From an uncultured Pseudomonadota bacterium (GTDB lineage: Bacteria; SAR324; NAC60-12), in assembly GCA_913056375.1 (NCBI GenBank), contig CAJXNF010000065.1, positions 1-10,684 on the forward strand: 10,684 nucleotides of DNA. Reading direction: 5' to 3'. How positions within the stretch are numbered: position 1 is the stretch's first letter; each line of letters starts with the position of its first letter. Made by a program: the position numbers and the translations under genes. This document shows positions 1-6,671 of the stretch, in pieces. The notes under the pieces were generated by a model. The model worked only from the letters and a program-made list of their open reading frames with translations. It was not told the DNA's origin and ran no database searches.

Positions 1-2
1 CG

Positions 3-1040
3 CCATTGACAACCTTAGTGCCAGCGCCTTCAGCAGGAGAGGCTACAGAGGATGAAACAGGACAGCGGACAGCTGGCCCTTTGCTAGGCCGAGCTGGTGA
101 GGGGAAGTCTTGGTTCGGGTCAGCAGTTGACCCTGACCGAGAGACTGACGATGACATAGAGCCACTCTACAAGGATTGGTTCTCACGACCAGCACTGCGT
201 TCAGAATTCAAGTCCAAGTACGGACGAGATCTGGAGCCGCCAAAGACCTGGACAGAGATGAAGGACATTGCTGAGTTCTTCCAGGGGCGAGATATTGATG
301 GGAAGCGTGTCTATGGTGCTGCGATCTTCACCGAGCGTGGATCTGAGGGAATCACGATGGGTGCGACTGGTGCGCTTTACTCCTGGGGTTTTCAGTACCA
401 GAATCCCAACAAACCTTATGACATGGAAGGCTTTGTTAACTCACCGGATGCTGTAGCCGCGTTGGAATTCTACAAGGAACTCTACAAGTGCTGTACTCCT
501 CCAGGCTACACCGATAGCTACATGGAAGAGGGACTCGATGCTTTCAAGTCTGGGCAAGTTGCCATGATGATGAACTGGTTTGCCTTCTTCCCAGGGCTCC
601 ACAAAGATCCTGTGGTTGGCGGTGACAAGATCGGTTTCTTCGTCAATCCAGGTCAGAAAGTGGAAGCTTCTACATTGGGTGGACAGGGAATCTCAGTGGT
701 TTCCTATTCTGAGAAGAAGGATCAGGCCTTGGAGTACATCAAGTGGTTCGCTTCACCTGAAGTTCAGAAGAAGTGGTGGTCATTGGGTGGATATTCCTGC
801 CACAAGTCTGTTCTTTTGGATCCAGGCTTTGCCAACACCCAGCCGTTTGCTGCAGACTTCCTGAAGGCGATGGATGGAGTGCAGGATTTCTGGCAGGAGC
901 CTGCTTATGCAGAGTTGCTGCTGGCGATGCAGAAGCGTGTGCATGACTTTGTGGTTGCTGATCAAGGAACCGCTCAAGAAGCACTCGACAAGTTGATTGA
1001 AGACTGGACAGAGACCTTCGAAGACGAAGGCAAGCTCTAA
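3..1040 (+). CDS. ABC transporter solute-binding protein, carbohydrate type (5' partial)
   Basis: Periplasmic binding protein that would capture the substrate and deliver it to the permease pair encoded downstream. The frame is open to the left window edge, so the true start and the signal peptide lie outside; the ATG at base 6 is probably internal. Numbering from that Met, residues from about 53 onward look like a family 1 extracellular solute-binding protein: a KDWF...KYGRDL stretch followed by PPKTW (near 55-82), a DAFKSGQVAMMMNWF stretch near 178-192, a GGQGISVVSYS core near 225-235 and an EYIKWFASPEVQKKWW stretch near 243-258. There is a vicinal cysteine pair at 162-163 and another Cys at 265. 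The first 50 or so residues are rich in Pro, Gly and acidic residues and do not resemble the family. The gene ends 71 bases before the first permease, with a strong hairpin between them. The substrate cannot be read from the sequence; the neighbours suggest a small ketose or polyol. Confidence 0.85.
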   Translation, partial: PLTTLVPAPSAGEATEDETGQRTAGPLLGRAGEGKSWFGSAVDPDRETDDDIEPLYKDWFSRPALRSEFKSKYGRDLEPPKTWTEMKDIAEFFQGRDIDGKRVYGAAIFTERGSEGITMGATGALYSWGFQYQNPNKPYDMEGFVNSPDAVAALEFYKELYKCCTPPGYTDSYMEEGLDAFKSGQVAMMMNWFAFFPGLHKDPVVGGDKIGFFVNPGQKVEASTLGGQGISVVSYSEKKDQALEYIKWFASPEVQKKWWSLGGYSCHKSVLLDPGFANTQPFAADFLKAMDGVQDFWQEPAYAELLLAMQKRVHDFVVADQGTAQEALDKLIEDWTETFEDEGKL

Positions 1041-1047
1041 GATGAAT

Positions 1048-1087
1048 TCACAGGAATTCACTGTTACCCGCAGTTGAATTCCTGTGA
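1048..1087 (+). promoter_or_regulatory. Intercistronic RNA hairpin between binding protein and permease genes
   Basis: A perfect 13-base inverted repeat, TCACAGGAATTCA (1048-1060) and TGAATTCCTGTGA (1075-1087). A further CTG/CAG pairing is possible inside across one bulged T, leaving a 7-base loop (1064-1070). No T-run follows, so it does not look like an intrinsic terminator. By analogy with hairpins after malE-type genes, it may protect the 3' end of the binding-protein message so that this protein outnumbers the permeases. A binding site for a dimeric regulator is an alternative. The repeat is seen directly; the role is inferred. Confidence 0.7.
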
Positions 1088-1111
1088 TCAGATTTAACTA
1101 AGTGGAGCCCG

Positions 1112-2074
1112 ATGTCTGGTCCTTCCATCCTCCAAAAAATTGCTACCTCTGCAGCTGTCGCGACACCTGCGCCTGTCGCCAGACAGGTGAGAGGACTGTC
1201 AGATCGAGCCATTGCCTGGCTCTTTGTGACTCCAACAATCCTGTTATTGTTGGCGATCAACATCTTCCCGTTGATTTGGACCATCCAACTATCCTTTACC
1301 AATTACAAAGCGAACCGTGCTGCCCGTGGTGAAAAGTTCATTGGCCTCAGAAACTACGAGCGTGTGCTAGGTGATGCAGATATCTGGATCACCTTGCAGA
1401 CGACCGCACATTTTCTGATTTGGACGATGCTGCTGCAGGTACTCCTAGGCTTTGGCCTAGCTTGGCTGCTAAACAAGCAATTCAAAGGACATTCTTTCTG
1501 GACCACTTTGATCTTGCTGCCAATGATGCTTTCACCGGCAGTAGTGGGAAATTTCTGGCGTTTTCTCTATCAACCCCAGATTGGGCTTTTCAATTACATC
1601 ATCGCTTTCTTCACAGGTGCAGATCCTTCATCTTTTCAGATGCTGGGCGATGTTAATTTGGCACCCTGGTCCATTGTGATCGTTGATACCTGGATGTGGA
1701 CACCCTACATCATGCTGATTTGCCTGGCTGGGTTGCGATCAATTCCCGATTACATCTATGAGGCGGCAGAAGTCGATCGAGCCTCAAAGTGGCGTCAATT
1801 CTGGTCGATTACAGTTCCGATGGTGCTGCCTTTCTTGATGTTGGCCGTGTTGTTTCGAGCCATTGAGAACTTCAAGATGTTTGATCTCGTGGTCGAACTG
1901 ACCAACGGTGGCCCTGGCTCGGTGACCGAATTGGCTTCCATCAACTTGAAGCGAGAAGCCTTTGAGAAGTGGCGGACTGGCTACTCTTCGGCCTTTGCCA
2001 TTATCCTTTTTGTGACAGTCTTTGGCGTGGCGAACATCTACGTCAAAGCTCTCAATGCGGTGAAGCAACGATGA
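1112..2074 (+). CDS. ABC transporter permease 1 (MalF-like, carbohydrate family)
   Basis: Inner-membrane channel subunit of the importer, 320 residues, the usual size for this class. Hydrophobic segments begin near residue 33 (TPTILLLLAINIFPLIW) and continue near 97-120, 130-150, 184-206, 235-250 and 295-315, consistent with six membrane helices. The cytoplasmic EAA loop that docks on the ATPases is clear at about 217-236 (EAAEVDRASKWRQFWSITVP). The NGGPG stretch near 265-269 is also typical of the family. The ATG at 1112 has a GGAG four bases upstream. A 76-codon frame starting at 1102 is only an overlap. The stop overlaps the start of permease 2 in ATGA, so the two are translationally coupled and most likely form a heterodimer. 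Confidence 0.95.
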   Translation: MSGPSILQKIATSAAVATPAPVARQVRGLSDRAIAWLFVTPTILLLLAINIFPLIWTIQLSFTNYKANRAARGEKFIGLRNYERVLGDADIWITLQTTAHFLIWTMLLQVLLGFGLAWLLNKQFKGHSFWTTLILLPMMLSPAVVGNFWRFLYQPQIGLFNYIIAFFTGADPSSFQMLGDVNLAPWSIVIVDTWMWTPYIMLICLAGLRSIPDYIYEAAEVDRASKWRQFWSITVPMVLPFLMLAVLFRAIENFKMFDLVVELTNGGPGSVTELASINLKREAFEKWRTGYSSAFAIILFVTVFGVANIYVKALNAVKQR

Positions 2075-3009
2075 GTTCCGCACCTCCACACGAAAAGCCT
2101 TGGGGCAAGCGACTAGCTGCTGGACTCGTTATTGTGTATGCATTGGTCAGCATCATCCCATTAATCTGGATCTTCCTAACGGGCTTCAAGTCACCCCAGG
2201 ATTCGATCAGCTATCCTCCCAAGATGGTGTTCTCCCCAACCATGGAAGGCTATGTAAACGTCTTCACTACTCGAACTCGGCAAACTCCAGAGTACATGGA
2301 AACATTGCCGCCTCCAGAAACCTGGTACGATGAGCTGGTGCGCTCACGAAGCATGGTGATCGCAGGGCCTTCCAAGTTTGGGCAGCGATTTCTCAATTCC
2401 ATCATCATCGGCTTCGGTTCCACGTTTCTTTCGGTCTTTTTGGGAACCTTGGCGGCCTATGCCTTCTCACGCTTTAAAATTCCGCTCAAAGACGATCTGA
2501 TGTTTTTCATCCTCTCCACCCGGATGATGCCTCCAATCGCTGTGGCGATTCCCATCTTTTTGATGTATCGCGAGCTGGGCTTGGCAGACACCCACCTAGG
2601 TATGATCCTGCTCTATACGGCGGTCAACATCTCCTTGGCGGTCTGGCTGCTGAAGGGATTCATTGATGAGATTCCGCGGGAATATGAGGAAGCTGCGATG
2701 ATTGATGGCTACTCTCGTTTCCAGTCTTTCCGGAAAGTGGTCTTACCCCAGGCAACTACAGGCATAGCAGCAACCGCAATCTTCTGTTTGATCTTCAGCT
2801 GGAATGAATATGCCTTTGCCCTCTTACTAACCTCAGGCACCGCCCAGACGGCACCACCTTTCATTCCAACCATCATTGGGGAAGGAGGACTAGACTGGCC
2901 TGCGGTAGCAGCTGGCGCAACACTCTTCCTGGTACCCATCGTGTTCTTCACGATCATGCTCCGCAAGCATCTGCTACGTGGAATCACTTTCGGCGCCGTC
3001 CGCAAATAA
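2071..3009 (+). CDS. ABC transporter permease 2 (MalG-like, carbohydrate family)
   Basis: Second channel subunit of the importer, 312 residues from the ATG at 2071, which overlaps the previous stop as ATGA. The frame stays open further upstream to 1969, but that part lies inside permease 1 and encodes no family sequence. The EAA loop is at about 206-226 (YEEAAMIDGYSRFQSFRKVVLP with its conserved G). The ending RKHLLRGITFGAVRK is typical of MalG-like permeases. The protein is longer than the common size of about 270-280 residues because of a hydrophilic insert near 65-105, between the first helix and the RFLNSIIIGFGST stretch. That loop should face the periplasm and could contact the binding protein. 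I recall similar inserts in alphaproteobacterial relatives from Dha-linked loci, but could not verify this here. Confidence 0.95.
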   Translation: MSSAPPHEKPWGKRLAAGLVIVYALVSIIPLIWIFLTGFKSPQDSISYPPKMVFSPTMEGYVNVFTTRTRQTPEYMETLPPPETWYDELVRSRSMVIAGPSKFGQRFLNSIIIGFGSTFLSVFLGTLAAYAFSRFKIPLKDDLMFFILSTRMMPPIAVAIPIFLMYRELGLADTHLGMILLYTAVNISLAVWLLKGFIDEIPREYEEAAMIDGYSRFQSFRKVVLPQATTGIAATAIFCLIFSWNEYAFALLLTSGTAQTAPPFIPTIIGEGGLDWPAVAAGATLFLVPIVFFTIMLRKHLLRGITFGAVRK

Positions 3010-3020
3010 AGAGGAGCCTG

Positions 3021-3215
3021 ATGCCAGAGAACACAACATCGAGCCTTCGGCGCTACTTTCGAAGAAATTTCTGGGAGTGGATTGCTACAGTGATCATCCT
3101 GTTTGGGGTGGTGATGTTGATGCAGCCCTTTTTGCTCGTGCTTTACACCTACTCCTTCGTGGTGATCCTCACAGGCACCGTTTTGTTCATCATCGTGAGC
3201 CACTTCCCGGAATAG
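3021..3215 (+). CDS. Small two-helix membrane protein inside the ABC transporter operon
   Basis: A 64-residue protein with a good ribosome site (GAGGAG at 3011-3016, four bases before the ATG) and gaps of only 11 and 3 bases to its neighbours, so it is very likely real and co-translated. The N-terminus is basic (residues 10-15, RRYFRR), then WEW, then two hydrophobic segments at about 20-35 and 37-60 separated by a QP, and a short polar end HFPE. The positive-inside rule predicts both ends in the cytoplasm. I cannot name a domain family for it. A small membrane protein also accompanies the rhizobial glycerol ABC importer (GlpU in the glpSTPQUV cluster), which makes an accessory transporter subunit the leading guess. 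No catalytic motif is visible. Confidence 0.8.
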   Translation: MPENTTSSLRRYFRRNFWEWIATVIILFGVVMLMQPFLLVLYTYSFVVILTGTVLFIIVSHFPE

Positions 3216-3218
3216 CAA

Positions 3219-4313
3219 ATGGCCGAGATTCAAGTCAGTCGCCTGAAAAAATCCTTTGGGGAGTTCGTTGCGGTCCAAGACTCCAGTTTCACTATTCAAA
3301 ATGGTGAATTCTTCGTGATGTTGGGGCCTTCCGGGTGTGGAAAAACAACAACGTTGCGAATGATTGCTGGGTTGGAGTTGCCCACCTCTGGTGAGATTCG
3401 GCTGGATCAGGAAGAAGTCACTTTCCTGCCAGCTTCTCAACGAGACATTGCGTTTGTCTTCCAGTTGTTTGCGCTCTATCCACACATGAATGTGCGGAAG
3501 AATCTGGCTTTCCCACTAAAGTGCATTGGGACTCCTTCTTCAGAAATCAAGCAGCGAGTTGAAGAAGCGGCTCGTCTGCTGAGAATTGATCATCTTTTGA
3601 ATCGTTCTGTCTCTGGGTTATCTGGTGGTGACCGTCAACGCGTAGCCCTCGGAAGAGCAATCATTCGTCGCCCAAAAGCTTTCCTGATGGATGAACCTCT
3701 TGGTGCTCTTGACGCTGAATTCCGTAATTTGATGTGCCAGGAACTGAAGGGATTGCATGACCGAATTGAGGCAACGACGGTTTACGTCACGCATGACCAA
3801 CTGGAGGCGATGGCCATGGCTGACCGGATTGCGGTGATGAATCACGGTGTGATTGAGCAGTTGGGGACACCAAGCGAGATCTACAATAAGCCAGCAACCA
3901 TGTATGTCGCTGATTTTATCGGATCTCCACCGATGAACTTGCTCACCTTGCCCAATGCGCTGGAGCCTGGACAAACGGAGATCACTCTGCCAGGTGACGG
4001 TTGTGGAACACTTCGTTGTCCTGTGTCAACACAGGGTGTTCAAGCAGACAATCTTGTCTTGGGTGTTCGCCCGGAACACTTGCTTCCAGAGCAGAATGGC
4101 CCCCTGCCTGGAGAAATCAGTGCCGTTGAATACATGGGAACCACCCAGATTCTGACCATCCAGACTCCTTACGGGCAAGCACTTTCTCGCGTTCGTAGCA
4201 CTCATGCATTTGGGGAAGGACAATCAGTACGCTTGAATTTTGCTGCTCAGCGAGCCTCTCTGTTTGACAAGAGTGACGGAAAAGCATTGTCCATGGAGGT
4301 GACTCATGGCTGA
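3219..4313 (+). CDS. ABC transporter ATP-binding protein 1 (MalK/UgpC-like)
   Basis: Cytoplasmic ATPase that would power the importer, 364 residues. The Walker A is GPSGCGKTTT (36-45, Lys42), the Q-loop Gln82 is in VFQLFALYPHM, the signature LSGGDRQRV is at 134-142, the Walker B FLMDEP is at 155-160 with Glu159, and the H-loop His192 is in YVTHD. Beyond about residue 235 lies a MalK-type C-terminal region with a VLGVRPEHL segment, typical of the OB/TOBE fold of the MalK/UgpC class. The signature has Asp where most relatives have Glu, and the D-loop reads LGALDAEF instead of the common LSNLDAKL. The start at 3219 is three bases after the small membrane protein gene. It overlaps the second ATPase by 8 bases. 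The two ATPases differ clearly and probably pair as a heterodimer. Confidence 0.95.
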   Translation: MAEIQVSRLKKSFGEFVAVQDSSFTIQNGEFFVMLGPSGCGKTTTLRMIAGLELPTSGEIRLDQEEVTFLPASQRDIAFVFQLFALYPHMNVRKNLAFPLKCIGTPSSEIKQRVEEAARLLRIDHLLNRSVSGLSGGDRQRVALGRAIIRRPKAFLMDEPLGALDAEFRNLMCQELKGLHDRIEATTVYVTHDQLEAMAMADRIAVMNHGVIEQLGTPSEIYNKPATMYVADFIGSPPMNLLTLPNALEPGQTEITLPGDGCGTLRCPVSTQGVQADNLVLGVRPEHLLPEQNGPLPGEISAVEYMGTTQILTIQTPYGQALSRVRSTHAFGEGQSVRLNFAAQRASLFDKSDGKALSMEVTHG

Positions 4314-5331
4314 GATCGCTCTCCAGGGAATACAGAAGCGCTTCGGGGACACGCTTGCAATCAATAACCTTGAGTTGACCATTGGAGATGGAGAACTGGT
4401 CGTTTTGTTAGGACCTTCGGGAGCTGGCAAGACAACCACTCTCCGCTTGATTGCTGGATTGGAGGAGGCAGATTCTGGAAGTATTCGGATCAATGGCGTG
4501 GACATGACAAAGTCGCAACCTGCTGAAAGAGATGTTGCGTTTGTTTTCCAGCAATACTCTTTGTACCCACACCTGACGGTTCGGGACAACCTGAGCTTCC
4601 CGCTTCGCTCGCCTGTATCCGGTCTTTCTGAAGACGCCGTAGCCAGTCGGGTTGAGGAAATTGCGAAGATGGTGCGGATCAACCACAAGCTTGAAAATAA
4701 GGCCACGGCCTTGTCCGGTGGGGAGATGCAGCGTGTGGCAATTGGCCGGGCACTGGTCCGAAAGCCGACCATCTATCTGATGGATGAACCGCTCTCCTCC
4801 CTGGATGCGAAGCTACGAGCTGAACTGCGAGTGGAGTTGAAGCACATTCAGCAGAATCTTGGGGCAACGATCCTTTATGTGACCCACGACCAGGTGGAAG
4901 CAATGACTCTGGCTGATCGCATTGGTGTGCTCCGAGAGGGGGAACTGGTACAGCTAGGTACTCCCAAGGAAATTTTTGAACAGCCAAACAATACCTATGT
5001 GGCTGAGCGGCTGGGGCAACCCTCGATCAATCTTGTGCCATTGAGCAGTGAATGGCCTGTACAGGCTCCTGCCAACACCACACAGCTTGGATTGCGAACA
5101 GACCATGTTCAGTTGCATTCTGTAGATAAGCAGACCCAAGCCACGGTGCCAGCCCAAGTGCAACGTGTTGAATATCTTGGCGACCAGACCTACCTGCATC
5201 TGCTCTGTGCAGGACAGGACCTCACCTTGCTGGCGGATCCAGCAACCTTGCTGAAGGAAGGTGACGGGGTAGCCCTTGAATTGGTGCAACCTCTTTTCTT
5301 TGACCAATCCGGAAATCGTTTGTCTGCTTGA
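4306..5331 (+). CDS. ABC transporter ATP-binding protein 2 (MalK/UgpC-like)
   Basis: Second ATPase of the importer, 341 residues, starting inside the end of the first (8-base overlap). The Walker A is GPSGAGKTTT (36-45, Lys42), the Q-loop Gln82 is in VFQQYSLYPHL, the signature LSGGEMQRV is at 136-144, the Walker B YLMDEP is at 157-162, the D-loop is SSLDAKL and the H-loop His194 is in YVTHD. All match the MalK consensus more closely than those of ATPase 1. A C-terminal TOBE-like region follows, with a LGLRTDHV segment, shorter than in ATPase 1. Both proteins begin MAEI and align along their length, which points to an old tandem duplication. Clusters with two ATPases, two permeases and a small membrane protein are known for the rhizobial glycerol importer GlpSTPQ. 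Confidence 0.95.
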   Translation: MAEIALQGIQKRFGDTLAINNLELTIGDGELVVLLGPSGAGKTTTLRLIAGLEEADSGSIRINGVDMTKSQPAERDVAFVFQQYSLYPHLTVRDNLSFPLRSPVSGLSEDAVASRVEEIAKMVRINHKLENKATALSGGEMQRVAIGRALVRKPTIYLMDEPLSSLDAKLRAELRVELKHIQQNLGATILYVTHDQVEAMTLADRIGVLREGELVQLGTPKEIFEQPNNTYVAERLGQPSINLVPLSSEWPVQAPANTTQLGLRTDHVQLHSVDKQTQATVPAQVQRVEYLGDQTYLHLLCAGQDLTLLADPATLLKEGDGVALELVQPLFFDQSGNRLSA

Positions 5332-5361
5332 GGGCAAGCCAACTTGATGGAGAAGCTATAG

Positions 5362-5970
5362 ATGACTCCAGACTTACTTAGATCGTTACTTCAAGGAACT
5401 GCAGAAGCAGTGATTGCCCAGGCAGAACACCTCACAGCTTTGGATCAAGCTATTGGTGATGGTGATCATGGCATCAACATGAAGAGAGGCCTGGAGAACG
5501 TGCTCGCTGATTTGGAAAATATCACAGCCAAACCACCAGCTGAGGCTCTGAAAGCGGTAGGCATGACCATGGTGATGAAAGTCGGTGGAGCCTCTGGTCC
5601 ACTCTATGGCACTCTGGCGATGACGCTAGGTAAGGAATGGCCCACAGACGATGAGCTAGACTCAGCGAAATTGGGCCAGATGCTCGCGGCATCCATCGAA
5701 GCTTTGAAGAAACGAGGAAAAGCAGATCTTGGAGCCAAGACCATGTTGGATGTGCTGGCTCCAGTCCAGCAAGCCTTGGAAGCAAATAAATCAATGGCAG
5801 AGATCTCTGCGATTGCCAAGCAAGCTGCAGAAGCCACAATTCCAATGAAAGCAACTCGCGGACGGGCTTCCTTTCTGGGTGATCGTTCCATCGGACACAT
5901 GGACCCTGGGGCCTGCTCCTCTGCATTGATGATTCAAACTATCTGTCAACTTCTGGAAGAGAAATCATGA
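5362..5970 (+). CDS. dhaL: Dihydroxyacetone kinase subunit DhaL (ADP/ATP-binding)
   Basis: Nucleotide-binding subunit of the PTS-dependent dihydroxyacetone kinase, 202 residues. It holds ADP as a cofactor, takes phosphate from DhaM and hands it to the substrate on DhaK. The magnesium-binding aspartates are visible as Asp28, Asp33 and Asp35 in LDQAIGDGDHGINMKRG; the E. coli counterparts are Asp30, 35 and 37. Also present are GGASGPLYGT, KADLGAKTMLDVLAP and the closing ATRGRASFLGDRS...DPGACS block. The length fits the stand-alone bacterial subunit and not the fused ATP-dependent kinase. The ATG at 5362 follows a GGAG at 5349-5352, and the gene begins 30 bases after the ATPase gene. The stop overlaps dhaM as ATGA. 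A related kinase acting on another small ketose cannot be excluded. Confidence 0.95.
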   Translation: MTPDLLRSLLQGTAEAVIAQAEHLTALDQAIGDGDHGINMKRGLENVLADLENITAKPPAEALKAVGMTMVMKVGGASGPLYGTLAMTLGKEWPTDDELDSAKLGQMLAASIEALKKRGKADLGAKTMLDVLAPVQQALEANKSMAEISAIAKQAAEATIPMKATRGRASFLGDRSIGHMDPGACSSALMIQTICQLLEEKS

Positions 5971-6347
5971 GTAACGTGGGCATTGTGATCGTTTCGCATT
6001 CTCAGCAGGTCGCTGCGGGTACGGCTGAAATGGTGCTGCAGATGGTGGGAGATGAAGTTCCTCTTGCCTGGTGTGGTGGCAACCCTGACGGTGGCTTGGG
6101 GACAAGTGTGGAAGCGATCATGGAAGCCATCTCTAAAGCCTGGTCAGATTCTGGGGTCGCCGTAATGGTTGATCTCGGGGGAGCTGAAACAAATAGCGAG
6201 ATGGCGATTGAAATGCTACCTGCCGAACGACAAAAGAAAGTTGTGATCTGCAATGCCCCGATTGTCGAAGGGAGCGTCATCGCAGCTACGGAAGCATCTG
6301 GTGGTGCAAGCTTGGAAGAAGTCAAAAGCTCAGCAGAAGAAATGTGA
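5967..6347 (+). CDS. dhaM: DhaM-type EIIA phosphocarrier, single domain
   Basis: Phosphoryl carrier between HPr and DhaL, 126 residues, with the fold of the mannose-family EIIA. The phosphorylated histidine is His11 in GIVIVSHS; E. coli has it near residue 9. The VDLGGAETNSEMAIEML block and the NAPIVEGSVIAATEASGGASL block match E. coli DhaM. The protein stops after this domain, whereas E. coli DhaM continues into HPr and an EI-like part; here those functions are the next two genes. The start lies in an ATGA overlap with dhaL, so the two should be made in similar amounts. Confidence 0.94.
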   Translation: MSNVGIVIVSHSQQVAAGTAEMVLQMVGDEVPLAWCGGNPDGGLGTSVEAIMEAISKAWSDSGVAVMVDLGGAETNSEMAIEMLPAERQKKVVICNAPIVEGSVIAATEASGGASLEEVKSSAEEM

Positions 6348-6352
6348 GGAGG
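6347..6352 (+). promoter_or_regulatory. Ribosome binding site of the HPr gene with very short spacing
   Basis: A full AGGAGG sits one base before the ATG at 6354, closer than the usual 5-9 bases. No alternative start is available, because the stop of dhaM lies in the same frame just upstream (6345-6347) and the next codons downstream include no start before the HPr core. Translation may rely on ribosomes arriving from dhaM. Confidence 0.6.
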
Positions 6353-6353
6353 C

Positions 6354-6671
6354 ATGACTGAAGAAAATACCTGGACTTCTGAGGGTGCGGTAGAAATCAC
6401 TCATGATGTAGGTCTCCATGCTCGGCCCTCTGTCAAATTGACCAAACTCGCCAAGCGTTTCTCTGCACGGATTGAGATTGCTGCTGACTCTGAGGGGCCT
6501 TGGATCGATGCCAAAAGCATTGTCAAGGTGATGGGAGCCAAGATGCCGCAGGGAACCATTCTGCAATTGAGAGCCACAGGAACAGACGCTCAGCCTGCAG
6601 TAGAGGCTTTGATTGATTTGGTCAATCAGGATTTTGAGGAATCACAGGATGCCCAGTCAGCCTCAGCTTAA
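6354..6671 (+). CDS. HPr family phosphocarrier protein dedicated to the Dha system
   Basis: Small cytoplasmic protein that accepts phosphate from Enzyme I and passes it to DhaM. It has 105 residues, slightly longer than the typical 85-90 because of extra residues at both ends. The active-site His22 lies in VGLHARPSVKLTKLAKRF, a textbook HPr motif. The regulatory-serine region reads DAKSIVKVMGAKMPQG, with a Ser where Gram-positive HPr carries Ser46, but the flanking residues differ from the usual SILGLMTLGA. No HPr kinase is present in this window, so phosphorylation of that Ser is not implied. The C-terminal tail (ESQDAQSASA) is polar. The gene overlaps Enzyme I by 23 bases. It is a ptsH homologue; whether it also serves other PTS proteins cannot be told. 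Confidence 0.93.
   Translation: MTEENTWTSEGAVEITHDVGLHARPSVKLTKLAKRFSARIEIAADSEGPWIDAKSIVKVMGAKMPQGTILQLRATGTDAQPAVEALIDLVNQDFEESQDAQSASA

Noticed and set aside
1048..1100. Rho-independent terminator after the binding-protein gene
   Set aside because: The stem is strong, but the sequence after it (TCAGATTTAACTAAG) lacks a T-run, and the downstream permeases have no evident promoter of their own.
1969..2070. Upstream extension of permease 2
   Set aside because: It would overlap permease 1 by about 100 bases and encodes sequence unlike any permease start. The ATGA overlap at 2071 is a better start.
2709..3485. 258-codon open frame on the minus strand
   Set aside because: It lies opposite permease 2, the small membrane protein and ATPase 1. 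It has no family motifs and a composition typical of the reverse strand of real genes.
4224..4772. 182-codon open frame on the minus strand
   Set aside because: It is antisense to the two ATPase genes, whose motifs are unmistakable on the plus strand; it encodes no recognisable domain.
5522..6400. Several minus-strand frames of 98-134 codons opposite dhaL, dhaM and HPr
   Set aside because: They mirror conserved coding sequence and have low-complexity Ser/Pro-rich translations without motifs or good ribosome sites.
6613..6648. Twelve-codon upstream extension of Enzyme I
   Set aside because: The ribosome site at 6636-6640 and the family opening LKGISAAPG point to the ATG at 6649.
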